Of a DNA stretch of 64,000 bases, positions 22,800 through 35,500 are shown piece after piece. The notes below the pieces were generated by a model. The model had not been told where the DNA came from. It did not search any database and saw only the letters and a list, made by a program, of their open reading frames with translations. The stretch is from the NCBI GenBank assembly GCA_024734555.1, contig JANPWX010000548.1, positions 615,842 through 679,841 of the forward strand, in the 5' to 3' direction. Origin of the DNA: Trochalopteron elliotii (Eukaryota; Chordata; Aves; Passeriformes; Leiothrichidae). Each line of letters begins with the position of its first letter. The first letter of the stretch is position 1. Position numbers and translations under genes: made by a program.

Positions 22800-24490
22800 A
22801 AGTGTCTTATTTGTTGAATACTGTGGAGCATCACAAAATATATCTCAAAGCTGTTAATAAACTGAAAAACCTGCCAAGGCAATATGTGCACACACATGGC
22901 ATAACCATTAGGACACACATGTAACATGGCTTGATAAAACATCAAAATCAATTGCACTCAGAAATACTGTTGGTCTCAGCAATTGCATTTCTTGTAAGCA
23001 CATTAAAGGATTGATTCAATAATCAATGCTGGATTCAGCCAATGAAACTACAGCCAGGAATGTGCATGTTGATCACAAGGAAAGTTACTAAACCTCATTC
23101 AGCTAATAACTCTTTCTAGCTTGAAGCTTGATACTGTTATAGAATTTGAGCTAGCAGAGCAGCAGATGATATTCCTACTTTCCATGCAAATGCATAATCC
23201 TTTTCTGAAGGCTACTAAGCTCTTTGCCACCAAAATCAGTGGAACTCTGGCTGTTTACATGGGATCTGGGGAAGGCTTTGAAGATGAAAAGAGCTGTGCA
23301 AGTGCTAAGTGCAGCTATTTTGGCAAGGAATACAGACCAGAAACACAGCGTGTTACACACAGGTCCTATTGTTTCCTCTCATCCTTGTCAGCATAAAAGC
23401 AGAAGCCAGCAAAACCCAGGCAGTCTGATAAAAAAGACAGAGGGGGAAAAAAAAAATCATTTTCCTAAGGATGTTTTCAGAGGCACTCTTAGCAGAGAGG
23501 CACAGTAGAACTTTACTTTGTGTCCATTAGTAATCCTTTCTCGTATCAACTCTTTTATTTGTTCTGACATGGTTTTTGATCAGTCACTAAGTCAGCATTT
23601 GGGGGACTCCCTATGAACATCAGTTTATGCACATGAGTAGGAGAAGTGTGGGGGGGTTGAGGTGAAGAGGCTGGTTGCAAAAAACCAGCTCAAGTTGAGC
23701 AGGAAAAATAAGAATAGAAAAATTGTTCTGAAGAACCCCAGAAAATCTTCCTGGCTCAAATGGAAGAGAGCAGTGTAGGGCTTGTTGTTGTCTTTCTTGT
23801 GCTTATTGGTTGTGGGTTTTGGTTGGGTTTTTTTTTTTTTAGACTAAGGAGTCAAAAGTCTCATAGTTTTGAAAAGTTTAAAAGAGAAAAACTATTTAAA
23901 AATGGCATTGGAAGCACATGCTACAAGCAGGTTGGGAATCCACAGCTAAAGAACTGTACAAACCAATTCCTCAAGAATGTAAACAAAGACAGAGTAAACA
24001 ATGAAGAAAAAGAAGAGGAATTGAGGGGAAGGTGAAAAAAGTAGCTACAGATAAACAGGCTGGGTTTAGGACAGGACTCAGAAAAAACACACCAACATAT
24101 TATTTTAACAGAGGTCTTGGAAAAGTCTGCAGGACCCAACTGAACCTGATAAATTAATTTCATAAAACCTGAGCAAAAGTGGGTGAAAGACCATAAAACT
24201 CAACCCAGGAATTATTAGAGGACAAGAAAATATATGGCTCTAGGTTCAGGTATCCCAAAACCCTGCAGGCTCTGAGGGCTCCAAGTGGAGAACAAGAATC
24301 ACAAAGACACTGGAAAGAGAAGGATTGAATTGCTACTGACTGCAAATAAATCAAGAATATTGCAAGATCCATGAGGTTAAAGCTTGTTGTTTTTTTTTTT
24401 AAAACAAAATTCATAACTGAAGCATGTCAGCAGCCTGGAGGGAAGCAAATGAAGAAAACTCATTGGCTGCAGAAATTGCTTCAGGTAAAT
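22800..24490. other. Non-coding sequence, possibly including decayed repeats
   Basis: No gene. The block at about 22930-23060 is repeat-free with a GATTGATTCAATAATCAATG near-palindrome. The block at about 23860-24330 is A-rich and reads like a strongly decayed retroelement, but I could not match it to a known consensus. T-runs occur near 23829 and 24391. Confidence 0.4.
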
Positions 24491-24492
24491 GG

Positions 24493-24592
24493 TAATGAAA
24501 TACATGGAATAACAAGGTCTAATGACACGGAGTGGTAGGATCATAGAATTGTGAATTACATGAAATAACAAGGTCTAATGACACAGAGCGAT
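24493..24592. repeat. Local direct duplication, 56-bp period
   Basis: About 32 bases beginning TACATGGAATAACAAGG (from 24501) recur as TACATGAAATAACAAGG (from 24557), with only two differences over that length. The two copies are 56 bp apart. This is a small recent tandem duplication with no gene content. Confidence 0.8.
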
Positions 24593-27500
24593 GTCTTATT
24601 TAATTTCTGTTGTTGCATTGAGTTAACAGACATGCCTCACTTCCAAATTTGTGGAGCACAGAAGTAAGCAACCAGCCAAACAACATCTGTCTTGAGCTTC
24701 CCAGTGTATGAAATTAAATGCAGTGTCATAGAAATGTGGATTTGAGCCAAAGCCCACCAGGGCCAGAAATGCTCAGCCACTCCTGCAGGTCTCTGCAAAC
24801 TGCAGGAGCACAGGGAATCTGCTGTTCCAAGACAACTGACCACCACGAGCCATCCATGGCTTCAGGCCATTGCCCACAATCACCCTGTGCATTTACACAG
24901 CCTTTCATCACTTCCCATCTTGTATTTGATCACCTGATGCAGTGGTCAGGAGGATTTCAGAGGGTTCTTACCACAGCAGAAGACTGAGGTGTTGAGTACA
25001 GACCTCTGTGACTGCTGGAAGTGGGAATCCAGTTTTTCTAGGATCAGCCTCCTCTTCTTCATGTGTCTTTGGTTCACAGAGAGCCTTCAAAAGGGTCAGA
25101 GGGAAGCAACCAGCAGAGAAGGGCTGCATGATTTCCTCATCCTCTCCACCCAATCAGGCATTTGCAGGCTGTGTGATTTGGGACACAGCACCCAATGTCA
25201 GCCTGCTTTGTCTGTCTCCTAGACCCCCATCCCAAGAAAGATGCAAAGAGCTGCCCTGGGCCCACACATCCTAACAGCTCTTGCTAAAGCCAAATAAAAC
25301 AGGGGGGAGATTAAACTTAAAAGCAAATGCTGGCTGTCATGGTGAATTTCCAAACAGTCTCTGAGTCACTTAGAGGAAGTTTCTACATGCTTATGTCTTC
25401 CAGCTCAAATAAAATAATTAAATTATCTTAACTACTGGCTAGAAAAAGCTTTATTATTGCAATAGCTGGGTCTGCAGATGAATCATGGTGCCATTACACA
25501 GCACAGGTGGTTTATCACAGAAGTCATCCAATTGCCTTTTAGGACAGGTGGCATTTACTAAGAGAAAAAAAACCCATGCTTTTTAATGTCTAAGCAGAAA
25601 ATACTATCCCAAATATTGCCTTTCCTCAAAGAAATACATTGAAAGGGCAGCTTTTAAAGGGGAGAGGCAGGCTGCAAAGCTGTTCTGACACTAGTGATAA
25701 AATCCTAAGAATTTAAGTCTGTATTGCTCTGCAGAAAGAGATGAAAAACCCAGCAGCCAATAACCAATGCCTTCTGCAGGTTGAATTAGTGTTGTTCACA
25801 GTAGGATTTTCCTTGAGCACAAATGAAGAATGGGCCAGTGTGATCCAAGATGCAGCCAGACCACTGTCAGAGGATATGCCATAATACAGAAAAAAAGTAA
25901 AGGCAACATGCAAAACTGTGCATTACTTTTTATCAAACATTTCTGGTTCTGTGGCAGGCTCTGCTTCCATGATCACCAGCAAAAGCAAGAGAATTTTCTA
26001 AATGACTTAGCAACCAGCATGTTAAGGTCTTTTGCTATTCTGGCCAGAATAACCCCCCCAAAAAAGTTGCTGAGTATTGAACACTTTTAAAAACATGATT
26101 AAGACATCAGAATGCTTCTCTCACGTGCCCTTGACAGAGAAAGGCTCCTACATACAGTTTTACAAAGGGTCAGGTGGGTCAGACCCTACAGAAAGAGAGA
26201 TTTTTGTGGGTAGCTGTAGTGAACCCAGGACTAGTCAACTGCCCCTCCATCAGTGTGAATGAGGGCTAAGAAAAGCTGTGGTAGGTCAGATATGGGTTTG
26301 GGTTTGTTTTTTTACTTCTTGCTTCACCAAAAAGAAAAGCCACAGGGGAAAGGCCAGTGTGGTGTTCTGATCTGTCACCCCTGTTTTCTCTCGTGTAATG
26401 GTATTATGACTGTGCTTTCTTTTTCCGTAGAGAACTCAGATTATGAAACCAGAGCAAGGAGCAAGTCATGTACAAAAAGTTCCTTAAAAAGGCAAAAATT
26501 AACCACCCTTGGAAAAACAATAAGAGAGGAATGTGAATAACACAGCATTTCCCCTGGCTTGTATACTTATCTCATACCACAACGATCAAGTGGCTTACTT
26601 GTCTCTACCCGTTACAAAAGGGATTCTTTGCATTTTCACGTGGTTCTGCTCCATCCACAACCAACCACACAGTTTTACTACTTTGTCTTAGCTATTTTGG
26701 TGCTTAGATACTCAAATCCTTTCCCCTTCCCTCCCCCCACTAAGTAAATTTTCCAGGCTAAAGTTCAAAGTGAATTCCAATGTGATTATATAAACACATG
26801 CATACTGTAGATTGACATCATACAATGCTATTCTTTGTTGCTGGGGGTTTTTTTTTGTCTTTTTAGTTTGCAACAACTTCAGTATGCCTGGCTTGCTACC
26901 CTAAAATAGTAGCTTATTACACCCTACTGAATAAGATAACACTGTATTTATTCCTCTGGCAGTTTGGTTTTCACAAGGCAAAAAAAAAAGCTCAAGATTT
27001 AATTCATAAAAATAGACTTGCAAAGGAAAAATAAAAGTAACAGACCTTATGAATCTCTCTGTTTATTAAGGCATGTGAGTAGTGGAGTGGAGAGAAAGCA
27101 GGTTTATGTGTTTCAGTCCATCATGACTGTGAAATTGAACTGTAAATGGTACCTAGTGCAGCCAAGTGAGACAGACACCATGCCGGGAGTTAATGGAAAT
27201 GTGGAGAGCTTTTCTTTTTAACAAAGTACTCCAGCAATTATTCCAGCATACCCACAGTGAAATGAGATAAAGTTAGGCTGTGCATTACAAAGGCTGTTAA
27301 CTGCAAAATAAATTTACTGACAGCCATTGGGAGCCTTTGGTTCCTCGTTCCTTTTTCTGCACCTATTAGCTAAAAACGCCAAGCAGTGTTGGTGGGGATA
27401 AACAGCCATGGAGCTGTGGGGTGGGAGGTTTGTTATGTGCAAATGTGCTGGGTTGTCACACTCACCTGGCAGAGGTGGGGCTTGGGTAGGCATCCAGCCC

Positions 27501-29265
27501 TGGCATTAAAGCAACACGAGTGTTTCTGACAGCCCTGAAGCTGCCAGGGCTTTTATTGACATTAACATTTTACAGCAATGGTAAAAACGCAGCAGAATTC
27601 CCAGACTCTTCTTCCCCATCCCTCCCCTGGCTGCCCTGTGGCACCAAGGAGTTGAAGGTCACGTTTAAGGCTCAGCCTTTTTCAGCCTAGCCCTGAACTC
27701 CAGAGACAAACAGGATGAAGGGCAAGTCCTCCTTGCCCTCTAAAGCAATCCTTGTCCAATTGCTCATTAAAGCTCCCCTCCCTCCAGCCCCACCTGCTCC
27801 CCAGCAGCCGTGTGGCCACCCCAGCGTGTCCAATGGTAAATATTGATCTCCTGGGGCACAGCTCACCCCGTGTGCACGGTCAGGCAGAAAGCCCTGCCCA
27901 GCTGTGTGCAGCCTCTCACACCCCCCATCCAAAGGGGAGCTTTGTTGGATGAACTGTGCAGGTGAAAATACAGCCACTCTCTGAGTCAGGAAGCTGAAAG
28001 GAGCTTTGCTTCCTGAGAAAATAAAAGAAAACCTCAAACAGACACCAGGAGAGAAAGGCTGCCCATATAGAAAGAATTCATCATTGATCACAAAGGTTTT
28101 CTATGGATTTTCCATTTAAGGGGAAAATCCTTCTCTTTCAGAAGGGCATTAGAAAGCACCACTGGTATGTTATGGATTACATACCAGAGGAGACTGGCCT
28201 CAGCACCTCGTGAGAAACCCACTAGAGAAGCCAATATAGGAATGATGCTAAAATGTTTTGAAAAAGCAAACAACTTCTGTATCACCTGCAACTTGTGTTT
28301 TACAAGGCCTTTATTTCCTAGCAGGGCCCATGCTTAGACCTCTTTGATATATCTTATTGTGACAGCAGCACACTCTTTTTTTATCCTGCTATTTTGAGAG
28401 CATCTCAAATGCAACCGTGCATCAAATACAGCACATTGACCCAAAGTCAAGCCACGTTTTATGTAATCCCCATGACATCTCTTACACCTATAGCAACACA
28501 AATGAGCTCCTATTTGCATTTCCAGTGCAGATAAAGTGAGAGCTATTCACACACAACTCTTCTCTTGCTATCTCTGGTGTCTGTGCTGAACCATCAGTCT
28601 TTTCAGCAGGTGCATTGACTTTGCCAACTCTCCTTTCTGGAGCTCATAGTCATGTTTTGTTGCTGTTAGCCTCAGTTACACAACCTCTGAAAGCACCTCT
28701 CCCTTCTTTTCAGGGAGGCATGATTTGAAGATCTGTATCTTTTGGCCTCACAGTTATTATTTGTGGCTGTCAGTCAGAAACCAGAAACTGAAATGAAAAC
28801 AACCAATGCTCTCTCCTCTCTAGCAGACTTGTCACTGTCATGTTTTCCTGACTTTATTTGACATAATCAAAATTTATTTTGTTTTCCCTGCTTGTGTGTC
28901 CAAATAAGTATCCTACACATGACTAACCAACACACTCTCCATCCTCTCCCTAGCCCTAACACAATCCTCAGCAAACAAGAGCCTGTTACCTCCAGGAACT
29001 GCTCTGATTTCAGCCCTCCTGAGCCCTACACAGGCAAAGCTGCCCTCACACAGCCCTCCCTGCTGAGGAGGGGCACTATTTTGCAACAGCAGTTAGACAT
29101 GAAGCCAATGTGGAGCCTGAGGAAGTAACTGCTTTGTCCTGCCCAGAGCTGCTAATGCACATAGACCTGCTCCTCTTCTGCCTTGTGGCATTTCCATTTC
29201 CTTGCACATCTGTCAGATTCTTTCCACATTGCTTTTCCTTTGCTGTGCAGTGTAGCAAGATGCCA
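24593..29265. other. Unique non-coding sequence, no gene seen
   Basis: Frames up to 134 codons (minus strand, 27687-28091) occur in a GC-richer segment at about 27480-27960 and lack domains. A T-rich tract ending TTTTTCCGTAG at about 26419-26430 precedes a plus frame that runs to a stop at 26538, but it has no partner exon. Nothing else was recognised. Confidence 0.5.
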
Positions 29266-29269
29266 GCTT

Positions 29270-29295
29270 TATATATATATATATTATTTTTTTTT
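29270..29295. repeat. (TA)n microsatellite with T-run
   Basis: Eight or so TA units are followed by ATTATT and about nine T. Ordinary simple repeat. Confidence 0.85.
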
Positions 29296-31280
29296 GCACT
29301 ATGTGTGCTCTAGATCTAACATTATGCTTCAGATGCTATCAAGTAGCCAAACGTGACACGATTTCAAGGTTGGCCTGAAGGTGGTTAACTCAGAGTCAGC
29401 TTTTCAATCACCATCAGATACTGATCAAACAAAAATAGATGAGGGCTGACAGCAGGCCAGCTTATTATACTCTCTATTTCCAGCTGTTTTAGTTCAGGAT
29501 GCTTTTATCAAGTGAGTCTCCAGCTCACCAGTATGCAAGGAAGGCAAGAGGGGAAATGGTTGTACAGAAATGGAATAGTTTGTGACTTATAGCTGAGGAA
29601 AAACTAAGACAATGGTTTCCCCTAATTCACTAGATGTAATTGTGCCTCGAGCATCACCATAAGACAAAGCAAATCCTCAAGATAAAACCAGTCTGGGGGA
29701 GGAGAGGGGACCCACAGCTGCAAAGTTATAATTTCAAGATGCAGCTTTTCTCCCTCGCCTTGAATAAACATTACATCAAAATTATCGTAAACCTGCAGCT
29801 GCCCAAATGGCACTTGTGTCTTCACACACTGCACAGAGCTCACTGTTGACTTCAAAGGGACAGAAAGACACTGAGAGTTTTTACCTTTAGCTCTCCATGC
29901 TGATGGAGATCAGGGAGATTTGTAGACTTTGATCATCCCTTGCTTAATTCAAGTCAGATGGAGCACAGTTGAGTTGTGAGGGTTCAGCTTCAGCAGGGGA
30001 CTCTATATTCCAGCAGAGCTTTCCCCACTCTTTCCTCTCCTCCAAAGCATCTTTTCCTGACCCAGCTGATTTCAAACTCTCCTGATCAGGTCTTGGTGAA
30101 GAACTGGTTATCACACAGGTGTCTCAGGTGAAGGAACTGTGCTGCTGCTCACCATTCTAGCCTCAAACATTTTTAAAAAAATACTTTGACTGCTCTACAG
30201 TTCCACAGCCAGAGCCCCTGAAATACAGGGACATATCCTAAATTAATGTCTAATATAAGTTCCAACATTTTACAGACACTGCTAATTTTTGCACCTGTAA
30301 CGAATTTAAACAGTGATTGTGAGTGTAGCTGACCAAAGAATAAATCAGAGGATAAATAAGAAGTTTTAGCTTCTCATTAAATACCTGGGCTCAGCTTTCA
30401 TAGATCCATCATTTCACCTGAACAGGTTCTAGACAATTCTAACACTGCCTCTTCTCCAAATGTTGTCTCTACATGTTAAGTTTCCTGCTTGTTTGTCACA
30501 CTTTCAGCAGAGATAAATGTCTGTGTCACAAGGCAGAACTGTTGTAGCTCTCAAAGCACAGCACCTGATTACAGAGCAGTATTTACTTGAGAAGGAACAA
30601 GAAAAACCCACAGGTCCCATGCAGAGCCCACAAAAAGCTCTGCAGAAATTGTCCTCTGCTCTGGCTCCCTGTGCAAAGCCCCATAAATTCAGGGGGACCT
30701 TCTCATCCGAAGTTCCTTCTGGGCAAAAATAAACCATCTACATCTCATATGCAGCCCCTCATTCTTTAGTGGAGAAGCACAACCCTACTACTGTGACCAC
30801 CAAACCCCACCAGATCTCATGGCTGTGGCTGAAAAGTCTATTCCTGTGATCCAGAGAGATTCCCATTCCCACCTGAGAACTGGATAACATGGTCCTAGCA
30901 GGATTAGAACACCTTACAAGGGTGAGGGGGAGCTGAGGTGGGAAGAGCACTTGCACTGCCAGAGTGACACCCCAAAAAACATTCAGGAACCTCTGGATCT
31001 CACATCCTCCAGTTACTTATGAGAGAAAATAGGAGCACCTTACCACTGATTCTATACAGAGTCACAGCTCCTGCTGAAGGTACCAAAATTAGCTGTCTGG
31101 AGTTAAAGGGTCTTAAAATCCCACCACTAGTTAAGGGTATGTGTAAATGCTGTTCTAACTAGTGGGATTTTGACCTAAATTTGGTAATGATCTAACGACC
31201 AGCCCTTTCTTCCAGGGGCAGGATCTCAAAGCTTCCTAAATACATCAGCAGGAGTTAAATGTCACCATCTACCTTTGGCT
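29296..31280. other. Unique non-coding sequence, no gene seen
   Basis: Only short frames (under 80 codons) and no repeats recognised. No splice or promoter structure could be supported. Confidence 0.55.
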
Positions 31281-31284
31281 GATT

Positions 31285-31520
31285 AAACTCTGTTTTTCTC
31301 CATCTGATACAATTGTAAGAGTGCACCGTGCTGATCAGGCACACTTTTTGCACAAAATGTCATGCGTGTTTATTATTAGATTAAGCTGCAGTAGGTTTAA
31401 TTTTAGATCTTTTGATTCAAGTGGTGCAATGAAGATTAAATGTTAGGCATTATTAAAGATGCAGATGTGGACATATTGAATTATAAACCTCATTAAGTGC
31501 GACAGTCCTAGACAGGCTTC
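31285..31520. promoter_or_regulatory. Possible conserved non-coding element with NKX2-like sites
   Basis: A repeat-free AT-rich block. It contains TCAAGTGG (31417-31424) and TTAAGTG (31493-31499), both fitting the NKX2-type TYAAGTG consensus. An E-box CAGATG (31462-31467) and several ATTA cores lie with them. Motif clustering and texture suggest an enhancer. Conservation cannot be shown here, and no target gene is visible. Confidence 0.28.
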
Positions 31521-32140
31521 TGAGATAAGCTACAAAGGACTTCCTTACTTCATACCAAAGTTATTAAAATATTAGAAGGTAAATCTAATCATAAAAATAT
31601 TATGATAGAATGAAACTGATACTTTAAAAGTGTTATTACAAAAGACTGTATTTCTTTCATGTATAATTACTTCCTTCTCAGTTTAGATTGCTGGATTGAT
31701 ATTAAAATGCAAGTTTTTTTCCGCTTTTGAACACACATAAAAAGTAAGTACAATGGAGCCAAATTTTGTCACTGTTTTCAGTGCCTGAGCCTTGAAAAAT
31801 CCTCCTCCTCAATGTCAAGCTTTTAGTTCTCATCCAGATTAAAGTTATCCACTCATGATTACATCTGGTAGCAAAGCCATCCCCACTTGCATGAGTGTTG
31901 GAGTGGCCAAGACAGTTATCATAGACTATATGACAAGATTTTGGAATGTCTGAGGTGGCTAAATTTAGAGAAGGGACCAGAATGGTGGAACAGGACAGAG
32001 ATTCATGAAAAGATAAAAGCACATGAAAAGATAAAGGGGTAGATTCTCATATTCCCTAATCAAATTCTTTAACATCAGGTAATTGCTGTAACTTCTGCTG
32101 TCAAAAAGTAGGGGCTACACAATGAAATTACAACAGGCAA
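31521..32140. other. Unique non-coding sequence
   Basis: A 106-codon minus frame (31702-32022) is open but has no recognisable domain. Two copies of the word ATGAAAAGATAAA lie close together at about 32005-32034, a tiny local repeat. Nothing else was found. Confidence 0.45.
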
Positions 32141-32182
32141 AAAAAGAAAGTTTCAAATTCATGTAACAATGTTTTATTTTTT

Positions 32183-32240
32183 TTGCCAACTATGAGCTTG
32201 TGGGAATGAGCTTTTACCAATTATGAGCTTGTGGGACTCA
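32183..32240. repeat. Local tandem duplication, 31-bp period
   Basis: CCAACTATGAGCTTGTGGGA (32186-32205) recurs as CCAATTATGAGCTTGTGGGA (32217-32236) with one mismatch over 20 bases. The offset is exactly 31. It is a recent short tandem duplication in non-coding DNA. Confidence 0.85.
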
Positions 32241-32289
32241 TTTCTATGAGTTATGGAGGTTTCCTGCCATTCTACTTCACAAGATTCCC

Positions 32290-32420
32290 TGCTGGCCTGG
32301 ATAATAGGAACTTCACAATGTCATTGGTGAAGCCAAAAGATCTATAAGGTATAAAAGCAGTGCTAGCCCAGACCATCAGCCAGCCAGGGACTGAGAGGTG
32401 GGAATTCCTGTAGGAATTTC
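32290..32420 (+). promoter_or_regulatory. TATA/CCAAT promoter-like segment
   Basis: ATTGG (reverse CCAAT) at 32323-32327 lies 23 bases upstream of TATAAAA at 32350-32356, followed by AGCAGTGCTAG. The spacing resembles a polymerase II core promoter or the U3 end of an LTR. No polyadenylation signal follows closely and no open gene starts downstream, so it could be a decayed LTR, an unannotated transcript start or chance. Confidence 0.25.
32403..32418. repeat. Short palindrome
   Basis: AATTCCT, a 2-base spacer and AGGAATT form a perfect 7-bp inverted repeat. It lies just after the promoter-like TATA segment. Probably incidental. Confidence 0.5.
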
Positions 32421-32487
32421 ATAATCGTACAGTCCAGCCCTTCCCTCAAGAGGGTTTTGCTCTGGCTCTTAATATCAAGACCAAGAC

Positions 32488-32511
32488 ATTGCTCTAAAAA
32501 AATAGAGCAAT
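32488..32511. repeat. Short perfect hairpin
   Basis: ATTGCTCT (32488-32495), an A-rich 8-base loop and AGAGCAAT (32504-32511) form a perfect 8-bp stem. No T-run or known RNA motif accompanies it. Function unknown. Confidence 0.55.
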
Positions 32512-35500
32512 TGCAGCTCTTTGAACCCATGGGCAGGTACAAACCATATCAGATTGCATCAGGACTTTCATAGATGTTGTCAAAACCCACTGGAAATCCA
32601 TATCCAAGTCCTGGAGAAGTTCTCACCACTTCTGCTAATATTCCCTCCATTGCAAGGCAGGGCTGAGCTATGATAAAAACATTGCCCAGTAATTAGATGG
32701 ACTGCTTCTCTCTCCAAATTTAGATATCAAATGTTTTTCCCATCCTGGGCCACCTCTAGAAAAAGTCCATAGAATCCTTTAGTTCAAGATCCATGTTTTC
32801 TTAAGAGGGCTTTCTTCTATTTCCCCATTAAACTCTGCCAACTCTTTGACTGCAGTAGATGAAAGCCATTCTCAAGCACTGAAAACACAGAGAGAGCAAT
32901 TCTACTTCTCATTTGCTAAACAATTGAATTTGTAAAGTAATATAAGGATTTAAGTGCATTTTCTATGGGTGTGTTATGTCAAATGAATTAAGTGACCACA
33001 ATGGATTTGTTCCATGATAAGATATTTGAATTTGCTTGTTTGCAAGGTTTGCTACATCTGATAACCTGTTTTGTCTCTCAGCATACAGAGCAGGTCTCTT
33101 TTCAGATAAAGCTGGGAAAGAAAGCACCAATTTATTTGATTGCATTATATTTTACATTAGATGTTCCTTTTGGGATTCTTGTAAAAGCTGGCATTTATTT
33201 ATCTCTATCTGTCACTGACGGGAGGCACTTGATGTCAAAAATGGCAAGATAAAAAAGCTTGTTTTACAAATAAACCAGTAGGAGCAAAGCTACAGCAATG
33301 ATTTTTGTAAAGTAGGCAATCACATTCTAGGGGGTTAGAGTTTGAATATTGCAGCTGTTACGAGAAATTGAAAATAAAACATGAAATACCTCACTACCAC
33401 TAGGAAGGAAACTGAGGAGCAGGGAAAGCAAGACTAGTAGCAGGTTATCAACATTTTTATTACATACTTCCAGTAGACAGTTACCAATTCTCCTGCTTCC
33501 TTTTAGTTGCTTTTGTGTGTGACGGGCTAAATATTTTTAGGAAGTTTCTCCGTTACGAAAACCAAATTCTATTTAGCACTATGTTTTGTACTGAGCAGAA
33601 TAAAACAACAGGATTTAAAGAGAAATATTAGATTACTTGTGAGGGCTTCTGAGAAACAGCATGGTTAGGTATTTTTATCTTCATTTCCTTGTCTTTTGCA
33701 ATTTTAATTTGAGAAAATGCACATACTGTGAAAAGTTCAGTTAAATATTTCATTGTTAGTGCATCCTGCAGAAAGAAAAAAAAAAAAAAAACAACCATAA
33801 TACTCCAAAGATCAGCTCTTCTATATTTGTTTTGCTGGGTAATTTGTTGGTGTAAATGAAAAAAAAAAAATCAAGATTCCTATTGAGAGCAGACACTCTG
33901 AAAGAAGGCAAAAAGTAATAAAGCACCGTAATGAATTCAGATGTTGCAGACAGAACTACTAAATAAAATACACAAATGGGGGAGTCAGGACTGCTGCCTT
34001 TCCTTCTGCTCTGCAAACACAGGTCTGCAGAGCTCAGATGGTTTCTGCAGCTGGCAGCAACAGCAGCTCCTAAGTCCTGGTTTTGAGTAAAACCAGCCAT
34101 GACAACATGATCTGTTGCACAGCCTGTACGTGTTAGCACATGGACGACTGTAAGATGACTCACCACGCTCTTAATTGCAGCTTTGATCATTAAATCTCTT
34201 TTGAATTACTGAAGGCTCTATTTCCGCTTTCCAGTTACAAAAACCATCAGAAAAGGATTTGAGGTTTCAGGTCGGGAAGTTCAGCTTTGCTTTTTAAATC
34301 CCAGCCTCGTTCAGTGAGGATCCATAAAGGGCTGCAAACACCAAGACAAAAGCACAAAACAGATCACAACAGACCAATCTTCTTAGCCTTGAGCATTCAA
34401 CGTTGGCATCCACTTCTTTATCTTGTCTGCCATTTCCAGGCCAGAACTTCTGTTGCTTTGGTAACCCCACTAAAAGCACTGATGCTTTCCTTGTGGTTGG
34501 CCTTCTCCTGGCACTAATCACTGTTTACACATTAATGAGATGCTGTTTATGGTTTTTTCAGTGAGATGTTCTGCTCAATAGTCAAGGAAAGCACCACTAG
34601 ATGGCCCAAGGGACTAGTAGGCTGTTCCTGCTTCCCAGAAATCCCTAGGCAAGGCACTGGGTGCTGACCCCAGAAGGTTGGGTCTCCAGACCCAGCTTTT
34701 CTGGCCATGGAGAAGCCATTTGGCAGGACTCAGCTTTGCCCTGTTTGGAGCAGCCAAAGATCCCTGTGGCACCACACGCTGACACCCCTCCTCAAACAAA
34801 GCAGCCTCCACGCTGTCCTGCCCTAAAAGAAACAAAAGGGCAGATTTTGGCTGGTAAAAGGGCTCATCCTGTTCTGACAGAGCCCCATTTCTGTGCAATG
34901 TGTCAGCAGTCAACAGAGGGAAAGGATGATCCCTCACTGGCACTCTGAGTTTGCTCAGAAATGCTCCTTCTGGCTTTTTTCCCTTGCACAGCCTCACGGC
35001 TCCCAAAGCAACTCCTCAGTGACTTTTAATTCAAGCTGATGATTAATGCCCTTGGTAGTTGTACTCACCAAATGTTTCCTGGCTGATGTAAACCCCTTCC
35101 CTGATAGAAACTCAGGACCTTGCCATAGCCCAGCTTGGGAGGACATTTCTTCTGTGCAAAGAAGGAATTAGGCATTAGCATAATGGACTTTCAAATCTCT
35201 CTGGTCATTGGCCCCAGAGAGGTGCATCCAACTGAATGCCTTAGTAGTTAATTTGTTCCACAAATGGAGAGGGAAATTTTCTCTTTAGAAAGCTTTTTAG
35301 TGGGACCATTTGTCCCCTAGCCAACATCAGTTTGACTTCTGCAGAGTCACTTTAGATTTGCAGTGATAAAAAGGAGGCAAAACTCATCTCCTTATTATAC
35401 AGCTGAGCAGGTCTGCTCAGGGAACTGCAAAGAAAGAGCAGGGGAAATATAAGAGGAAATTACAAATAATGTTGATAAAAGCAGCAAAGAATCACAGTTC

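Noticed and set aside
23860..24330. Possible decayed LINE body
   Set aside because: A-rich texture only. I could not match it to a consensus.
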